From the NCBI GenBank assembly GCA_944383375.1, contig CALWPG010000010.1, positions 1 through 36,070 on the forward strand: a stretch of 36,070 nt of DNA. The letters run 5' to 3'. A program made the translations under genes and the position numbers. A model generated the notes under the pieces. The model was not told the DNA's origin. It worked only from the letters and a program-made list of their open reading frames with translations, and searched no databases. This document shows, piece after piece, positions 18,436 through 26,671 of this stretch (within the stretch, counting starts at the first letter, position 1; every line of letters begins with the position of its first letter). This DNA is from an uncultured Clostridia bacterium (lineage in GTDB: Bacteria > Bacillota > Clostridia > Christensenellales > UBA1242).

Positions 18436-18899
18436 AAATTACTATCAACAATGAATTGACAAAAAACAAAGAACTGTATTTTGAGGAAGGTTTTTGGACG
18501 GGTAAAAGAACTGTCAAATATGATGGAGTTACTTTGCCAAAACAAAGAAAAAATTTATATCTTTACGACAACGGACAGACTACTGAATATTTTGAAATAA
18601 TTGGTAATCAATTGATTGGAATAAGCATAAAATTGTTTGGCAAAAATGTTGAAATATTACGGAAACTTGAATGGTACGAAATTGTTATGTCTCTTCTCGT
18701 TTTTTTGCCATGTATACTCTTTGGAGCAATTGGGGGTGTCTTTGGAGGTGCTTTGGGATTTACAAATTTGGTGATAATAAGGCAAGTTGATAAATTGTAT
18801 CTAAAAATAATTTTTTCAGTGGAATTTTTGGCACTTGCTATGCTAGCAAGTTATATCTTCGCCGTGCTAATTTTAAAAATTGTTTTTCCTTATTTGTAA
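18432..18899 (+). CDS. small integral membrane protein coupled to the HTH-protease
   Basis: The 155-residue product starts inside the stop of the preceding gene (ATGA overlap), a sign of translational coupling. Residues 1-75 are a soluble beta-rich head (FWTGKRTVKYDG, NLYLYDNG, a segment FEIIGNQLIGISIKLFG). Two hydrophobic hairpins follow (about 80-115, rich in Gly: GAIGGVFGGALGF; and about 122-153), suggesting three or four membrane passes. I do not recognise the family. Its fixed overlap with the giant protein suggests a membrane partner of it. Confidence 0.7.
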   Translation: MKITINNELTKNKELYFEEGFWTGKRTVKYDGVTLPKQRKNLYLYDNGQTTEYFEIIGNQLIGISIKLFGKNVEILRKLEWYEIVMSLLVFLPCILFGAIGGVFGGALGFTNLVIIRQVDKLYLKIIFSVEFLALAMLASYIFAVLILKIVFPYL

Positions 18900-18914
18900 T
18901 TACAAAATAGACTC

Positions 18915-18942
18915 TTGACATTTTTTGGTAATATGCTATAAT
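18915..18942 (+). promoter_or_regulatory. strong promoter of the exporter leader
   Basis: Consensus TTGACA (18915-18920), 16 bp, consensus TATAAT (18937-18942) with extended TGC. The best promoter in the window; it faces a leader that would be terminated twice by default. Confidence 0.85.
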
Positions 18943-18961
18943 TGGGCAAAGGAATAAAGAA

Positions 18962-18997
18962 ATGTACACTATTCAAGAAAGATTTAAGTTGATATGA
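18962..18997 (+). CDS. 11-residue leader peptide of the ABC exporter
   Basis: AAAGGA (18948-18953) lies 8 nt before ATG 18962, and the frame reads MYTIQERFKLI then TGA. It begins about 13 nt after the predicted transcription start. Its last codons (18981-18990) form one arm of a long-range helix, and its stop codon touches the first terminator stem, so translation of this peptide should control the downstream structures. Short peptides of this kind precede drug-responsive resistance and exporter genes in Bacillota. Confidence 0.65.
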   Translation: MYTIQERFKLI

Positions 18998-19038
18998 CAT
19001 CGTATAAAACTCAAGGCAAGTTTTATATGATGTTTTTT
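18997..19038 (+). terminator. terminator T1 of the exporter leader
   Basis: ACATCGTATAAAACT pairs with AGTTTTATATGATGT across a 7-nt loop, followed by TTTTT. It starts on the last base of the leader-peptide stop codon. Confidence 0.8.
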
Positions 19039-19082
19039 GCGTATATAAAACTTGTGGACTTAAATCGTATTTGATAATCAAT

Positions 19083-19115
19083 AAAGTTCACAGCTTCGTC
19101 TTGTGAACTTTTTTT
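19083..19115 (+). terminator. terminator T2 of the exporter leader
   Basis: AAAGTTCACA and TGTGAACTTT form a 10-bp stem with a 9-nt loop and a T run, 48 nt before the exporter start codon. Confidence 0.85.
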
Positions 19116-19163
19116 ATAAGTTTTATATATTTTTCTGCCTAAAAAAATTTAAAGGAGAAAAAT

Positions 19164-20849
19164 ATGTTTTTAAAAAGATACAAAAATTTATATAAATTCA
19201 AACCTTATTTTGCAAAGTACAAAAGTCAAACAATTTTACTTGTTATTTGCATGATAATCGCGAGCAGTATGGGTATGGTATTAGCGTACCTTATGAGTGA
19301 ACAATTATCGGCGATTTCCAACATCAATATTTCTAAGATGGTCAAATCTACCGTGTTTATTTTGGTTGCTGTGCTAGTCCATCATACAACTTGGTTCTTT
19401 TGGGATAAAATATCTGCAATTATTGGCAATAAAGTTGCGAATGATATACGTAATGATATTTTTTCAAATGCACTTAGCACACAATACCAAATAATTAAAA
19501 ATAACTCCACAGGCTATTACATTGAGAGACTAAACGATGACACCAATGAGATTTCATTTTTTGTTCAAAATGTTTATGGTACATTGGTGGATGTCGCAAC
19601 TAATTTTACTTTCTTGATAATTATTTTCTTTCTTAATTGGCAGTGTGGGTTGTTTTTTAGCATAGGCTTAATTGTGCTTTATTTTTTGGATGTGCTTAAA
19701 ATTAAAGTAGAGTTAAAGCATACAAAAAAGATAAAAGTGCTTAGTGAACGACTAAACAGCAAAATGACGGAAGCAATTCGGGGTATTAAAGATATAAAAG
19801 GGCTTGGCATCAAAAATGAAGTGTGCATGATCAACGGAGAGATCAGCAAACAACTCGCAGTTAAAAATACCAAAATGAAGGTTGACGTGACTTTGCTTGA
19901 AAGATTGAGGACATTTTGTCAATGGGCAATTGACTGTTCTCTTGTGTTTTTGTGCGCGTTTTGGCTTTTTCCTACGGGACAAATCGATGTATTGGTAATT
20001 TTAATAATTTTTAATTACAAAAGTTTGATGTATGACACGATAGGCTTTTTTTCAAAATTAAAGGGATACTATGTTCAGGGGGATTTCAAAGCACAAAGAA
20101 TACTTGAGGTATTAAATGACGACATAAAAGATGTGTTTGGAAACAATACAATTTCAAACAAGAAAAGTAGTATAAAAGTTAAAAATTTGTCATTTTCATA
20201 TGGCGATAAAAAAGTTTTAAAAAATATTTCGCTGAAACTGAAAGAGAATACGGCAACCTTACTGATTGGTGAAAGTGGGAGTGGGAAAAGTATATTTTTT
20301 AGTTTGTTAACAAAACTAAATCCAGTGAAAAATGGTAAAATTTTTATAGATGATGTTGATTTGAACAACCTTGGCGAAGAAGAGCTTACCAAACATATAA
20401 GCATAGTGAATCAAGAGCCATTTGTGTTTAATGATACTCTATATAACAATTTAAGAATAGTTAAACCCACTGCCACGAAGGATGAAATTTACACGGCATG
20501 TAAAAATGCCCATATCTATGATGAAGTAGTATCAATGAAAGATGGATTTAACACCATTTTGGCTGAAAATGGAAGCAACTTAAGTGGTGGACAAAAACAG
20601 AGATTGTAAATTGCACGCGCAATTTTAAAAAACACTCCAATTATTCTTTTTGATGAACCAACGAGTGCTCTTGATGGCGAAAATCAAAAGAAATTTTTAG
20701 CTACAATCAAACAATTAAAAAACGACAAAATTATTTTTGTGATAGCACACAACATACAAAATACATCTGTCTTTGACAAAGTTATCGAAATTTCAGATGG
20801 TAAAATCAAATCAACTTGTCATTTTGAGAAACGTCAACAACTTCATTGA
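19164..20849 (+). pseudogene. ABC exporter (membrane plus ATPase domains) with one in-frame stop
   Basis: The frame would encode about 560 residues: a six-helix exporter domain (about 1-320), then an ATPase with Walker A IGESGSGKS (near 368), signature LSGGQKQR (near 473), Walker B IILFDEPTSALD and the H-loop FVIAHN. A TAA at 20607-20609 falls right after LSGGQKQRL; the same frame then reads IARAILKNTPIILFDEP to the true end at 20849. An ordinary sense codon (Ser, Ala or Cys in relatives) has been replaced. Without Walker B the product could not hydrolyse ATP. AAAGGAG precedes the ATG. The leader before it suggests induction by a translation-affecting compound. Confidence 0.88.
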
Positions 20850-20880
20850 CAAAATTGCATTTTAATATTATTATAAAAAT

Positions 20881-21216
20881 GTGGTAGTTAAAGATTATTT
20901 AAATCAAGTGGTAAATGTCAAAATGGATAGACCACTTGGAAGCAAGCATCCAAAACATGGTTTTATTTATCCTGTAAACTATGGATACATTCCAAACACT
21001 GTTTCTGGTGATGGAGAGGAGCTTGATGCCTACGTTCTTGGAGAATTCACTCCACTTGAAAACTTTACTGGCAAAGTAATAGCAATAATTCATCGCGTGA
21101 ACGATAATGACGATAAATTGGTTGTAGTTAAAGATGGAAAATATTACACAGATGATCAAATTCGTGCACTTGTTGAATTCCAAGAGAGATTTTTTGAGTC
21201 AGTGATTTTAAGATAA
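20881..21216 (+). CDS. short inorganic-pyrophosphatase-like protein
   Basis: The 111-residue product (GTG start) resembles the OB-fold of family I pyrophosphatases: DRPLGSKHPKHGFIYPVNYGYIP (about 18-40) and SGDGEELDAYVLGEF. The signature DxDPxD is here DGEELD, with Glu in place of the middle Asp. It is shorter than the normal 170-plus residues but ends cleanly in FQERFFESVILR. No Shine-Dalgarno is visible before GTG 20881; TTGACA at 20846-20851 lies close upstream, so transcripts may be nearly leaderless. The HIT gene follows by 18 nt. Confidence 0.75.
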   Translation: MVVKDYLNQVVNVKMDRPLGSKHPKHGFIYPVNYGYIPNTVSGDGEELDAYVLGEFTPLENFTGKVIAIIHRVNDNDDKLVVVKDGKYYTDDQIRALVEFQERFFESVILR

Positions 21217-21234
21217 TCACAAAGGAAGAAATTT

Positions 21235-21732
21235 ATGGAAGAAAAAGATTTAATCAAGCTTTCTGCAAAAGAGTTGACTGATTTAGGAGTTTGTCCAACA
21301 TGCCTCAACAGAAAATACAACGGAGCAGTATTTGGAGATGACACAAATTTAAAATTGTATGAGGACGGCGACATAGAATGCTTATTTGTTGCCAATCCCC
21401 GTGCCGATGGCCATATGATGATTTCTACGCAAACCCATTATCACGATATGAGTGAAGCTCCTGATGAATTAAATTCAAAGATAATCAGGTTTGCAAAACA
21501 GTTTATGAAGATCATAAAACAGGTTTATGGTTGTGAACGTGTGTACCTTTGCACAATGAGTGACGGCCCTATGAACCATTATCATGTGCAACTCATTCCA
21601 AGATATGCCTTTGAAGAAAGGGGATCAAAAAACTTCGTCAAACCAAGAAAACAATATATTTTTGATGAAGAAAAGTTTAACAAAGTCAAGAATTTGATAG
21701 CAGAATATGCAAAAAATGCTGAGGATGCATAA
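21235..21732 (+). CDS. HIT-family nucleotide hydrolase or transferase
   Basis: The 165-residue product carries the histidine-triad motif HYHVQLIPRY (near 122-131; HxHxQ) and the conserved strand VANPRADGHMMISTQTHYHDM. An N-terminal CPTC pair (about 20-23) suggests a structural metal site, as in GalT-like members. HIT enzymes act on nucleoside phosphoramidates, dinucleoside polyphosphates or nucleotide sugars; the substrate here is unknown. AAAGGAAG precedes the start. It is probably in one operon with the pyrophosphatase-like gene and ends at a terminator. Confidence 0.85.
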   Translation: MEEKDLIKLSAKELTDLGVCPTCLNRKYNGAVFGDDTNLKLYEDGDIECLFVANPRADGHMMISTQTHYHDMSEAPDELNSKIIRFAKQFMKIIKQVYGCERVYLCTMSDGPMNHYHVQLIPRYAFEERGSKNFVKPRKQYIFDEEKFNKVKNLIAEYAKNAEDA

Positions 21733-21748
21733 AACATCTTAGTGACAC

Positions 21749-21786
21749 AAAAAAATGCAAGCAACTTTTAAGTGCCTGCATTTTTT
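21749..21786. terminator. bidirectional terminator
   Basis: AAAAAAATGCAAGCAACTT pairs with AGTGCCTGCATTTTTT (one mismatch region in the upper stem). It separates the HIT gene from the convergent membrane-protein gene. Confidence 0.8.
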
Positions 21787-21795
21787 ATGTAATTT

Positions 21796-22239
21796 TTATT
21801 CTTCTTTTTGAGCTTCTTCAACTTGTTCTTTAACTTCTTCTTTTGGTTGTTCACCAGTTGCAACAACTGCTTTTTTGGATTGATTGATCATCACCAAAGT
21901 TGCAATTGCAATGACAAGCTCAAGAATTGTAAATGCCCAGCCAACGGCTTGAACACTCTCAGTGGCGATAATAACGCATAATGCTATAATTAAAACAAAA
22001 GCTATATTAAAGCCAGCAAGTTTGGTGTTGATTTTTTGGCAAATGTTGTAAAGTTTTTCGTTTTTAATTACATTTAAGTCGCAAAGAAACTGTAAAGTAA
22101 AAAGCACAATTAAAGCGATTACGAACAATAAAAGCAATAATAAACATATACCCCATATAACATTTACGGCACCAGCACTGAACATACTGCCTAAAATGCC
22201 CACATAGAAAAAAGCACTTGCATTTCCAACCATTGGCAA
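21796..22239 (-). CDS. small membrane protein, 5' end apparently lost
   Basis: The product has up to 147 residues with three hydrophobic segments (about 20-50, 75-95, 98-118) and an acidic tail (EEVKEQVEEAQKEE). The family is not recognised. There is no ribosome binding site at TTG 22239 or ATG 22233. The frame stays open upstream as KIFFVLP directly before MVGNAS, up to a stop at 22272, which looks like genuine coding sequence missing its start. The break lies where the hydrolase remnant on the other strand begins, so the original 5' end was probably deleted. Confidence 0.55.
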   Translation of the reverse strand: MPMVGNASAFFYVGILGSMFSAGAVNVIWGICLLLLLLFVIALIVLFTLQFLCDLNVIKNEKLYNICQKINTKLAGFNIAFVLIIALCVIIATESVQAVGWAFTILELVIAIATLVMINQSKKAVVATGEQPKEEVKEQVEEAQKEE

Positions 22240-22263
22240 AACAAAGAAAATTTTAGTGCAGGT

Positions 22264-22887
22264 GTGGACTTTTTAGGACTTTTGGATTTTGTTGACAGAG
22301 AAAAGATAGGTGTAATTGGCATTTGTGGTTCTGGTGGCTTTGCACTATCCGCTGCTCAAGTTGATACAAGAATAAGAGCAGTTGTCACAGCAAGCATGTA
22401 TGACATGACAGTTGCGTCAAGGCTGGGCATGGATGAAAATACCATACAAAAAACAAAAGAAAATCTAAGCAACCAGCGCTGGATAGATGCAAAAAATGGC
22501 TATCCTGAATATATTCCATCTTTTCCAGAGCAGCCAATAGATGAAGTGCCACAAGGTTTAGGTGAGCCAAACGCCGAGTGGTTTAGGTTTTATGCACTAA
22601 AACGTGGGCATCATCCTGAGGCACGTGGAGGCTTCACAACCACAAGCAATATGGCTATGATGAATTTTAGGTTACTTGACTACATTCACGAGATTTCGCC
22701 AAGACCAATACTTTTTATTGTTGGTGATAGAGCACATTCGAAGTTTTTCAGCGAATAGGCATACGCAAAAGCAAAAATGCCAAAAGAGTTGTACGTTGTG
22801 AAAGATGCCGAACATATTGACCTTTATGATAAGGTTGATAGAATTCCTTTTGACAAGATTTGTGACTTTTTTGAGAAATCCATGTAG
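22264..22887 (+). pseudogene. alpha/beta hydrolase fragment with internal stop
   Basis: The frame encodes the C-terminal two thirds of a dienelactone-hydrolase/YuxL-type serine or cysteine hydrolase: LDFVDREKIGVIGICGSGGF (nucleophile elbow), the lid, PRPILFIVGDRAHS, and after a TAG (22756-22758) the remainder AYAKAKMPKELYVVKDAEHIDLYD with the catalytic His, ending at 22887. The N-terminal strands are absent: the frame begins abruptly at the junction with the truncated gene on the opposite strand. Two lesions, so not functional as it stands. Confidence 0.85.
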
Positions 22888-22906
22888 GTTCGAAGAATTA
22901 TATTAT

Positions 22907-22940
22907 AAAAAAAACTTGTAGCAAATGCTACAAGTTTTTT
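22907..22940. terminator. bidirectional terminator
   Basis: AAAAAACTTGTAGCA and TGCTACAAGTTTTTT form a perfect 15-bp stem with a 2-nt minimum loop (the top pairs will open). It ends both the hydrolase remnant and the minus-strand DUF11 gene. Confidence 0.9.
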
Positions 22941-25136
22941 AGAACCTAAAAAATCTTCTATTACAACGGCATCTACATCTTCTGTTACAACATCTTCTGT
23001 TAAAACAACATCTATTTCGACACTGATTGTTACATCCACACCTATTACATCTTCGCCTACAACAGCACCTTCTATTACAGCAGTTTGTATTATGACAACA
23101 CCTGTTGCATAAATTAGCATTGCAAGGTATGCCCCAAAACAATGTTCCGCATCTAATGCAACAACACAGATCTATTGGTATAGGTGGGTTTGGTGGAAAT
23201 GGAGTGTTGATTTGTGTTTGAACGGGGTTGCTCACAAAACTTGTAGGTGGCAATATTGAATTCTATGACGCCTGCGTCACACCATTAACCTTTACACTGC
23301 CAACTACAAATGTTGTACCTGTTGGTATTTGATCGGTAAAGGTTAGGTTGGTCTTCTCAAGTGTTCCTGTGTTGGTGATTGTGCTTGTGTAGTGCAGTGT
23401 ATCGCCTTTAAGTGCCACTTGTTTATCCACGGCTTTCACGATGGTGAGCCTATTGGATACAACAGCAAGTTCAATTGTATTGGTGTTTTCATTAAAGTTT
23501 GTGCCGCCTGCTGTGTACGCAAGTGTACCAAAGTTATTGAATGTGTTTTCTGTAAGTGGATTGTTGGCTTGAACTGTATAGTTTATAGTGGTCACGTCAT
23601 TAGGAGCCATATCATCAAGTGGGAAACCAGCCTCAATATCATATGTTGGCTGTGCCACACCGTTGACAATTACACTACCAATTACGTGGCTTGCACCACT
23701 GGACAATGTGTGACAACATTACTGTCTTTGTTTTCTGTCTGAGTAGAACCGTCGGGCAAGGTGTAAGAATATTCTACATTAGAAAAGTTTGTTATTTGCA
23801 TAATTTTCTCCTTAATTTACTTGAACTTGAAATGTTATTGTTATACTTTGCCCTAGTGCCAGTGTTCCCAAATTAAAACCCGTTTGTGGATTGTAGGTTG
23901 GGAAGTTTACTCCGTTTATGAACACGGAACCGTCAACAAAACTTGTTCCAGTAGGAATGTTGTCCGTAAACGTCACATTATTCAAAGTTAAACTCCCGGT
24001 GTTGGTGACAGTTGTGGTGTAAGTTAAAATATCGCCAACAATTGCCACAGCTTTATCAACGGACTTTACTACATCGATGTCGGGATTGGCACCATTTTCT
24101 ATCTGAATTGCAAGGCAGTTTGGTACATACAAATCTCCGCTTGAAGTAAAACGAATATACGCTGTAGTTGAAGTGGATTAATTATCCCAGTTAAATCTAC
24201 CGCAGTTATATCATAGCCTTGTCTGCATGCAGAGGTGTTTGTTCCTGATACGGGATTTGCGTTGCGTGTCCCAAATGTTCCACTTGTGTCAAGTGCGCCG
24301 TTTGAATCGTTGATTTGAGAACAAAAGAAGTTGTTTTGTGGGTTATTTGGCCCCGACAAGTTTGTGAAATTAATTCCATTTTCTCCAAACAACATTTGAT
24401 CACCGGTCAAAACGACATCGCCTTCTTGCGCAGAAACAAAAAGCTTTGCATTAGGTGTTGGTTCGTCAGGGGTTTGAAAGCCCGAAAGGTTTATTGTCGT
24501 TGTGCCCGAGCTAGGCGAAACAACTTCTCCACCCACCCATAAATTCAAACTTCTAAACTGCAGTGTTGGATTTGCATACACAACTGCAAGCGTCCAGCCG
24601 GCATGGTTTGTGTCATCCGTCCTGCTGTCAAGCGCCTCAATAAGTGCTGGAACAGCACCCACAGTGTAAGTTCCATTTCCTGAGCTTTGCAATATGCTTG
24701 TAACATTGGCCGACCTTGTGTAAAAACCCAAGGTAATGTTATTAACGTTTATATTAAAAGTTTGTGCAGTTACAGGATCGGGCGAAATACTTTGACTTCC
24801 ACTTGGTGTTGTGAAAGTGATATCGTTGTCTATCAAACCCGAAATATTATTTGCTGTGGATCTAAAAAGTCCACCCCAAACGAGCTCAGCATACAAAACT
24901 GTGCTTCCAACGGGAAGGTTAAGCTCTGCGCTAGAACTGTTTAATGCATAGTTGAGTGTTGTACCAAAAGGGAAATCATTTACTCTTTGAGATAAATCCA
25001 AAGTTGTAAAAGCACCAATAGAGCCTTGAAGTCCAGCCCTGTTTGCATCTCCGTCATCGAATTGATCAATGAAATTAGTATTTGTGTCACATATTTTAGG
25101 AATTATGCCAACAAATTTAATACTAAATATATTTTT
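22939..25136 (-). pseudogene. DUF11-repeat surface protein with Cys-rich tail, multiply broken
   Basis: Read on the minus strand. The N-terminal part (25136 to about 24174; contains AGLQGSIGAFTTLDLS and LPVGSTVLYAELVWGG) is a Bacillota surface-protein domain. Two DUF11 repeats follow: VVKSVDKAVAIVGDILTYTT (near 24060) and IVKAVDKQVALKGDTLHYTS (near 23430), each with the TVTNTG or TITNTG motif and IPTGTTFV-like end. Lesions: no start codon in the N-terminal frame before 25001; 1-nt loss near 24174; a further frame change near 23815, where a new ATG (23801, AAGGAG before it) restarts; 1-nt loss near 23708; TAG at 23263-23265. The last part is Pro-rich, then Cys/Arg/Asn-rich. Alternatively 23801-23263 was once a separate gene. 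Confidence 0.75.
22952..23098 (-). repeat. short tandem repeat coding a Cys-Asn-Arg tail
   Basis: Imperfect repeats of about 15-18 bases (minus-strand words such as TGTAACAGAAGATGT and TGTAATAGAAGA). In frame with the DUF11 gene they encode CNRRCC-type units with more than 20 Cys in about 65 residues. Another minus-strand frame is also open and gives Val/Asp/Glu-rich units (VVTEDVDAVVIEDF). The Cys frame is preferred because it is continuous with the upstream Pro-rich linker. Confidence 0.6.
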
Positions 25137-25239
25137 TTATGTTATACTCTGTGTTGGTTGACGGTTGGTGTCGCTTCGGACCAAAGGCGAAAAGTCTCAC
25201 CAAACCTTCTGTCATTTCGAAAAGTTTTAGGAGGATTTT

Positions 25240-26607
25240 ATGACGACAGCAGAAATTTTAAAAATGCAAAGAGAATATTTTTTGACAGGTGAAACCAAAG
25301 ATGTCAATTTCAGGAAAAAACAACTTGAAAAATTAAAGATAGCCATTTTAGCCAATGAACAAAAGATTTATGAGGCTTTAAAGGCAGATCTTGGAAAATG
25401 TGAGATAGAAAGTTACATGTGCGAAGTGGCACTTGTTGTAAATGAAATAAAATACATGGCAAAACACCTAAGAGGATTTGCAAGAAAAAAACGAGTGCAC
25501 ACCGGAATTGCGAATTTCCCAGCGAAATCTTATACAATTGCATCTCCAAAAGGCAATGTGCTCATCATGAGTCCGTGGAATTATCCTTTTATGTTGACAC
25601 TTGAGCCACTTGTTGATGCCTTGGCTGCTGGCAACACTGCCATAGTAAAGCCATCAGCATATTCTCCAGCAACAAGTAAATTAATTTATGATATGCTCTC
25701 AGAGATTTTTGAGCCAAAATATGTGGCAGTGGTGCTTGGTGGCAGAGAGGCAAATGTTGATCTTTTGACTTTAAAATTTGACCATATTTTTTTCACAGGA
25801 AGCAAGGCCGTTGGGCATGAGGTTTTAAAAAGTGCAGAAAAAAATATGACTACTGTCACTTTGGAACTTGGTGGAAAAAGCCCATGCATTGTTGACAAAA
25901 GTGCCAAAATTGCACTTTCGGCAAAAAGGATTGTTTTTGGTAAGTTTATGAATGTTGGACAAACTTGCGTTGCGCCAGACTATATTTTTGTCCATGTTAG
26001 TGTAAAAGAACAACTTCTTAGCGAACTTGTGGCACAAATTAAAGAGCAATACGGAGAAGATCCGATATCTGATCAACTTTATGGCAAAATTATTTCAGAA
26101 AAACATTTTGACGGTGTTTCAAAATTGCTTGAAAATCAAAAAATATATTATGGCGGAAAAACAAATAGACAGGCTTTAAAAATTGAGCCTACAATCGTAG
26201 TTGACCCAGACTTGGATTCACCAATAATGACGCAAGAGATATTTGGACCAATTCTTCCAGTTATCTCATACCAAACAGATGAAGAGGCGCTTGAGATAAT
26301 TAGGCACAATGACACTCCACTTGCGATGTATGTATTTGCTCAGGACAAACATGCTATAAACTTTTTTGAAAATAATGTTCAATTTGGAGGGGGATGCATC
26401 AATGATACAATAATGCACCTTACAACTCCACTTTTGGCATTTGGTGGCGTTGGACAAAGTGGAATGGGTGCATACCACGGCAAGCGTGGTTTTGACACCT
26501 TTTCACACCATAAAAGTATAATAAAAAAATCTACAAAAATGGATGTGCCACTAAGATATCGCCCTCACACAAAATTTAAAAAGAAAATGATTAAAACATT
26601 TTTTTGA
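25240..26607 (+). CDS. NAD(P)-dependent aldehyde dehydrogenase, class 3 type
   Basis: The 455-residue product oxidises aldehydes, probably long-chain or aromatic, by analogy with class 3 and fatty aldehyde dehydrogenases. Landmarks: SPWNYPF (111-117), FTGS (185-188), catalytic Glu209 in LELGGKSP, catalytic Cys243 in GQTCVAPDY, and EIFGPILPV. The C-terminal stretch RYRPHTKFKKKMIKTFF has a basic end but no clear membrane helix. AGGAGG lies 5-10 nt before the ATG. No lesions. It is a single-gene unit flanked by broken genes. Confidence 0.93.
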   Translation: MTTAEILKMQREYFLTGETKDVNFRKKQLEKLKIAILANEQKIYEALKADLGKCEIESYMCEVALVVNEIKYMAKHLRGFARKKRVHTGIANFPAKSYTIASPKGNVLIMSPWNYPFMLTLEPLVDALAAGNTAIVKPSAYSPATSKLIYDMLSEIFEPKYVAVVLGGREANVDLLTLKFDHIFFTGSKAVGHEVLKSAEKNMTTVTLELGGKSPCIVDKSAKIALSAKRIVFGKFMNVGQTCVAPDYIFVHVSVKEQLLSELVAQIKEQYGEDPISDQLYGKIISEKHFDGVSKLLENQKIYYGGKTNRQALKIEPTIVVDPDLDSPIMTQEIFGPILPVISYQTDEEALEIIRHNDTPLAMYVFAQDKHAINFFENNVQFGGGCINDTIMHLTTPLLAFGGVGQSGMGAYHGKRGFDTFSHHKSIIKKSTKMDVPLRYRPHTKFKKKMIKTFF

Positions 26608-26671
26608 AAACTTTAGCCACGATTTTCCAGCCTTCGCTGTCCTTTATCAAATAGTGTCTGAATTGGTCTTG
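26591..26671 (-). pseudogene. possible remnant of an NTF2/SnoaL-like protein
   Basis: A 26-codon minus-strand frame reads QDQFRHYLIKDSEGWKIVAK and ends shortly after in a TAA, overlapping the end of the aldehyde dehydrogenase gene. The phrase resembles the last strand pair of NTF2-like proteins (Y-L-x-K...GWKI). Upstream the frame stops within three codons, so only the tail is left. Short, so tentative. Confidence 0.35.

Larger units (their letters stand above)
18981..19115 (+). promoter_or_regulatory. two-terminator attenuator with two competing antiterminators
   Basis: Terminator T1: 18997-19011 pairs with 19019-19033 (15 bp, one G-U), then a T run. Its antiterminator: 19018-19028 with 19043-19053 (11 bp), which captures the T1 right arm. 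Terminator T2: 19083-19092 with 19102-19111, then T residues to 19115. Its antiterminator: 19053-19061 with 19084-19092 (9 pairs, one G-U). A further helix, 18981-18990 in the leader peptide with 19057-19066, hides the strand that would disrupt T2. A ribosome held near the end of the peptide would block the left arm of T1 and the long-range helix, so both antiterminators could form and the exporter would be transcribed. Confidence 0.72.

Noticed and set aside
19164-20609. Intact, shorter ABC protein ending at 20609
   Set aside because: It would lack Walker B and the H-loop, and the missing part is encoded directly downstream in the same frame.
22952-23098. Possible CRISPR array
   Set aside because: The repeats are about 15-18 bases, imperfect, have no spacers of even length, and keep a coding frame.
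22824-23120. Val/Asp/Glu-rich minus-strand frame over the short repeat
   Set aside because: It overlaps a terminator stem, has no ribosome site, and is not continuous with the DUF11 gene; the Cys-rich frame is. Kept only as an alternative reading of the repeat.
24206-24542. Open frames on both strands inside the DUF11 gene
   Set aside because: Shadows of the surface-protein coding sequence without ribosome sites or recognisable domains.
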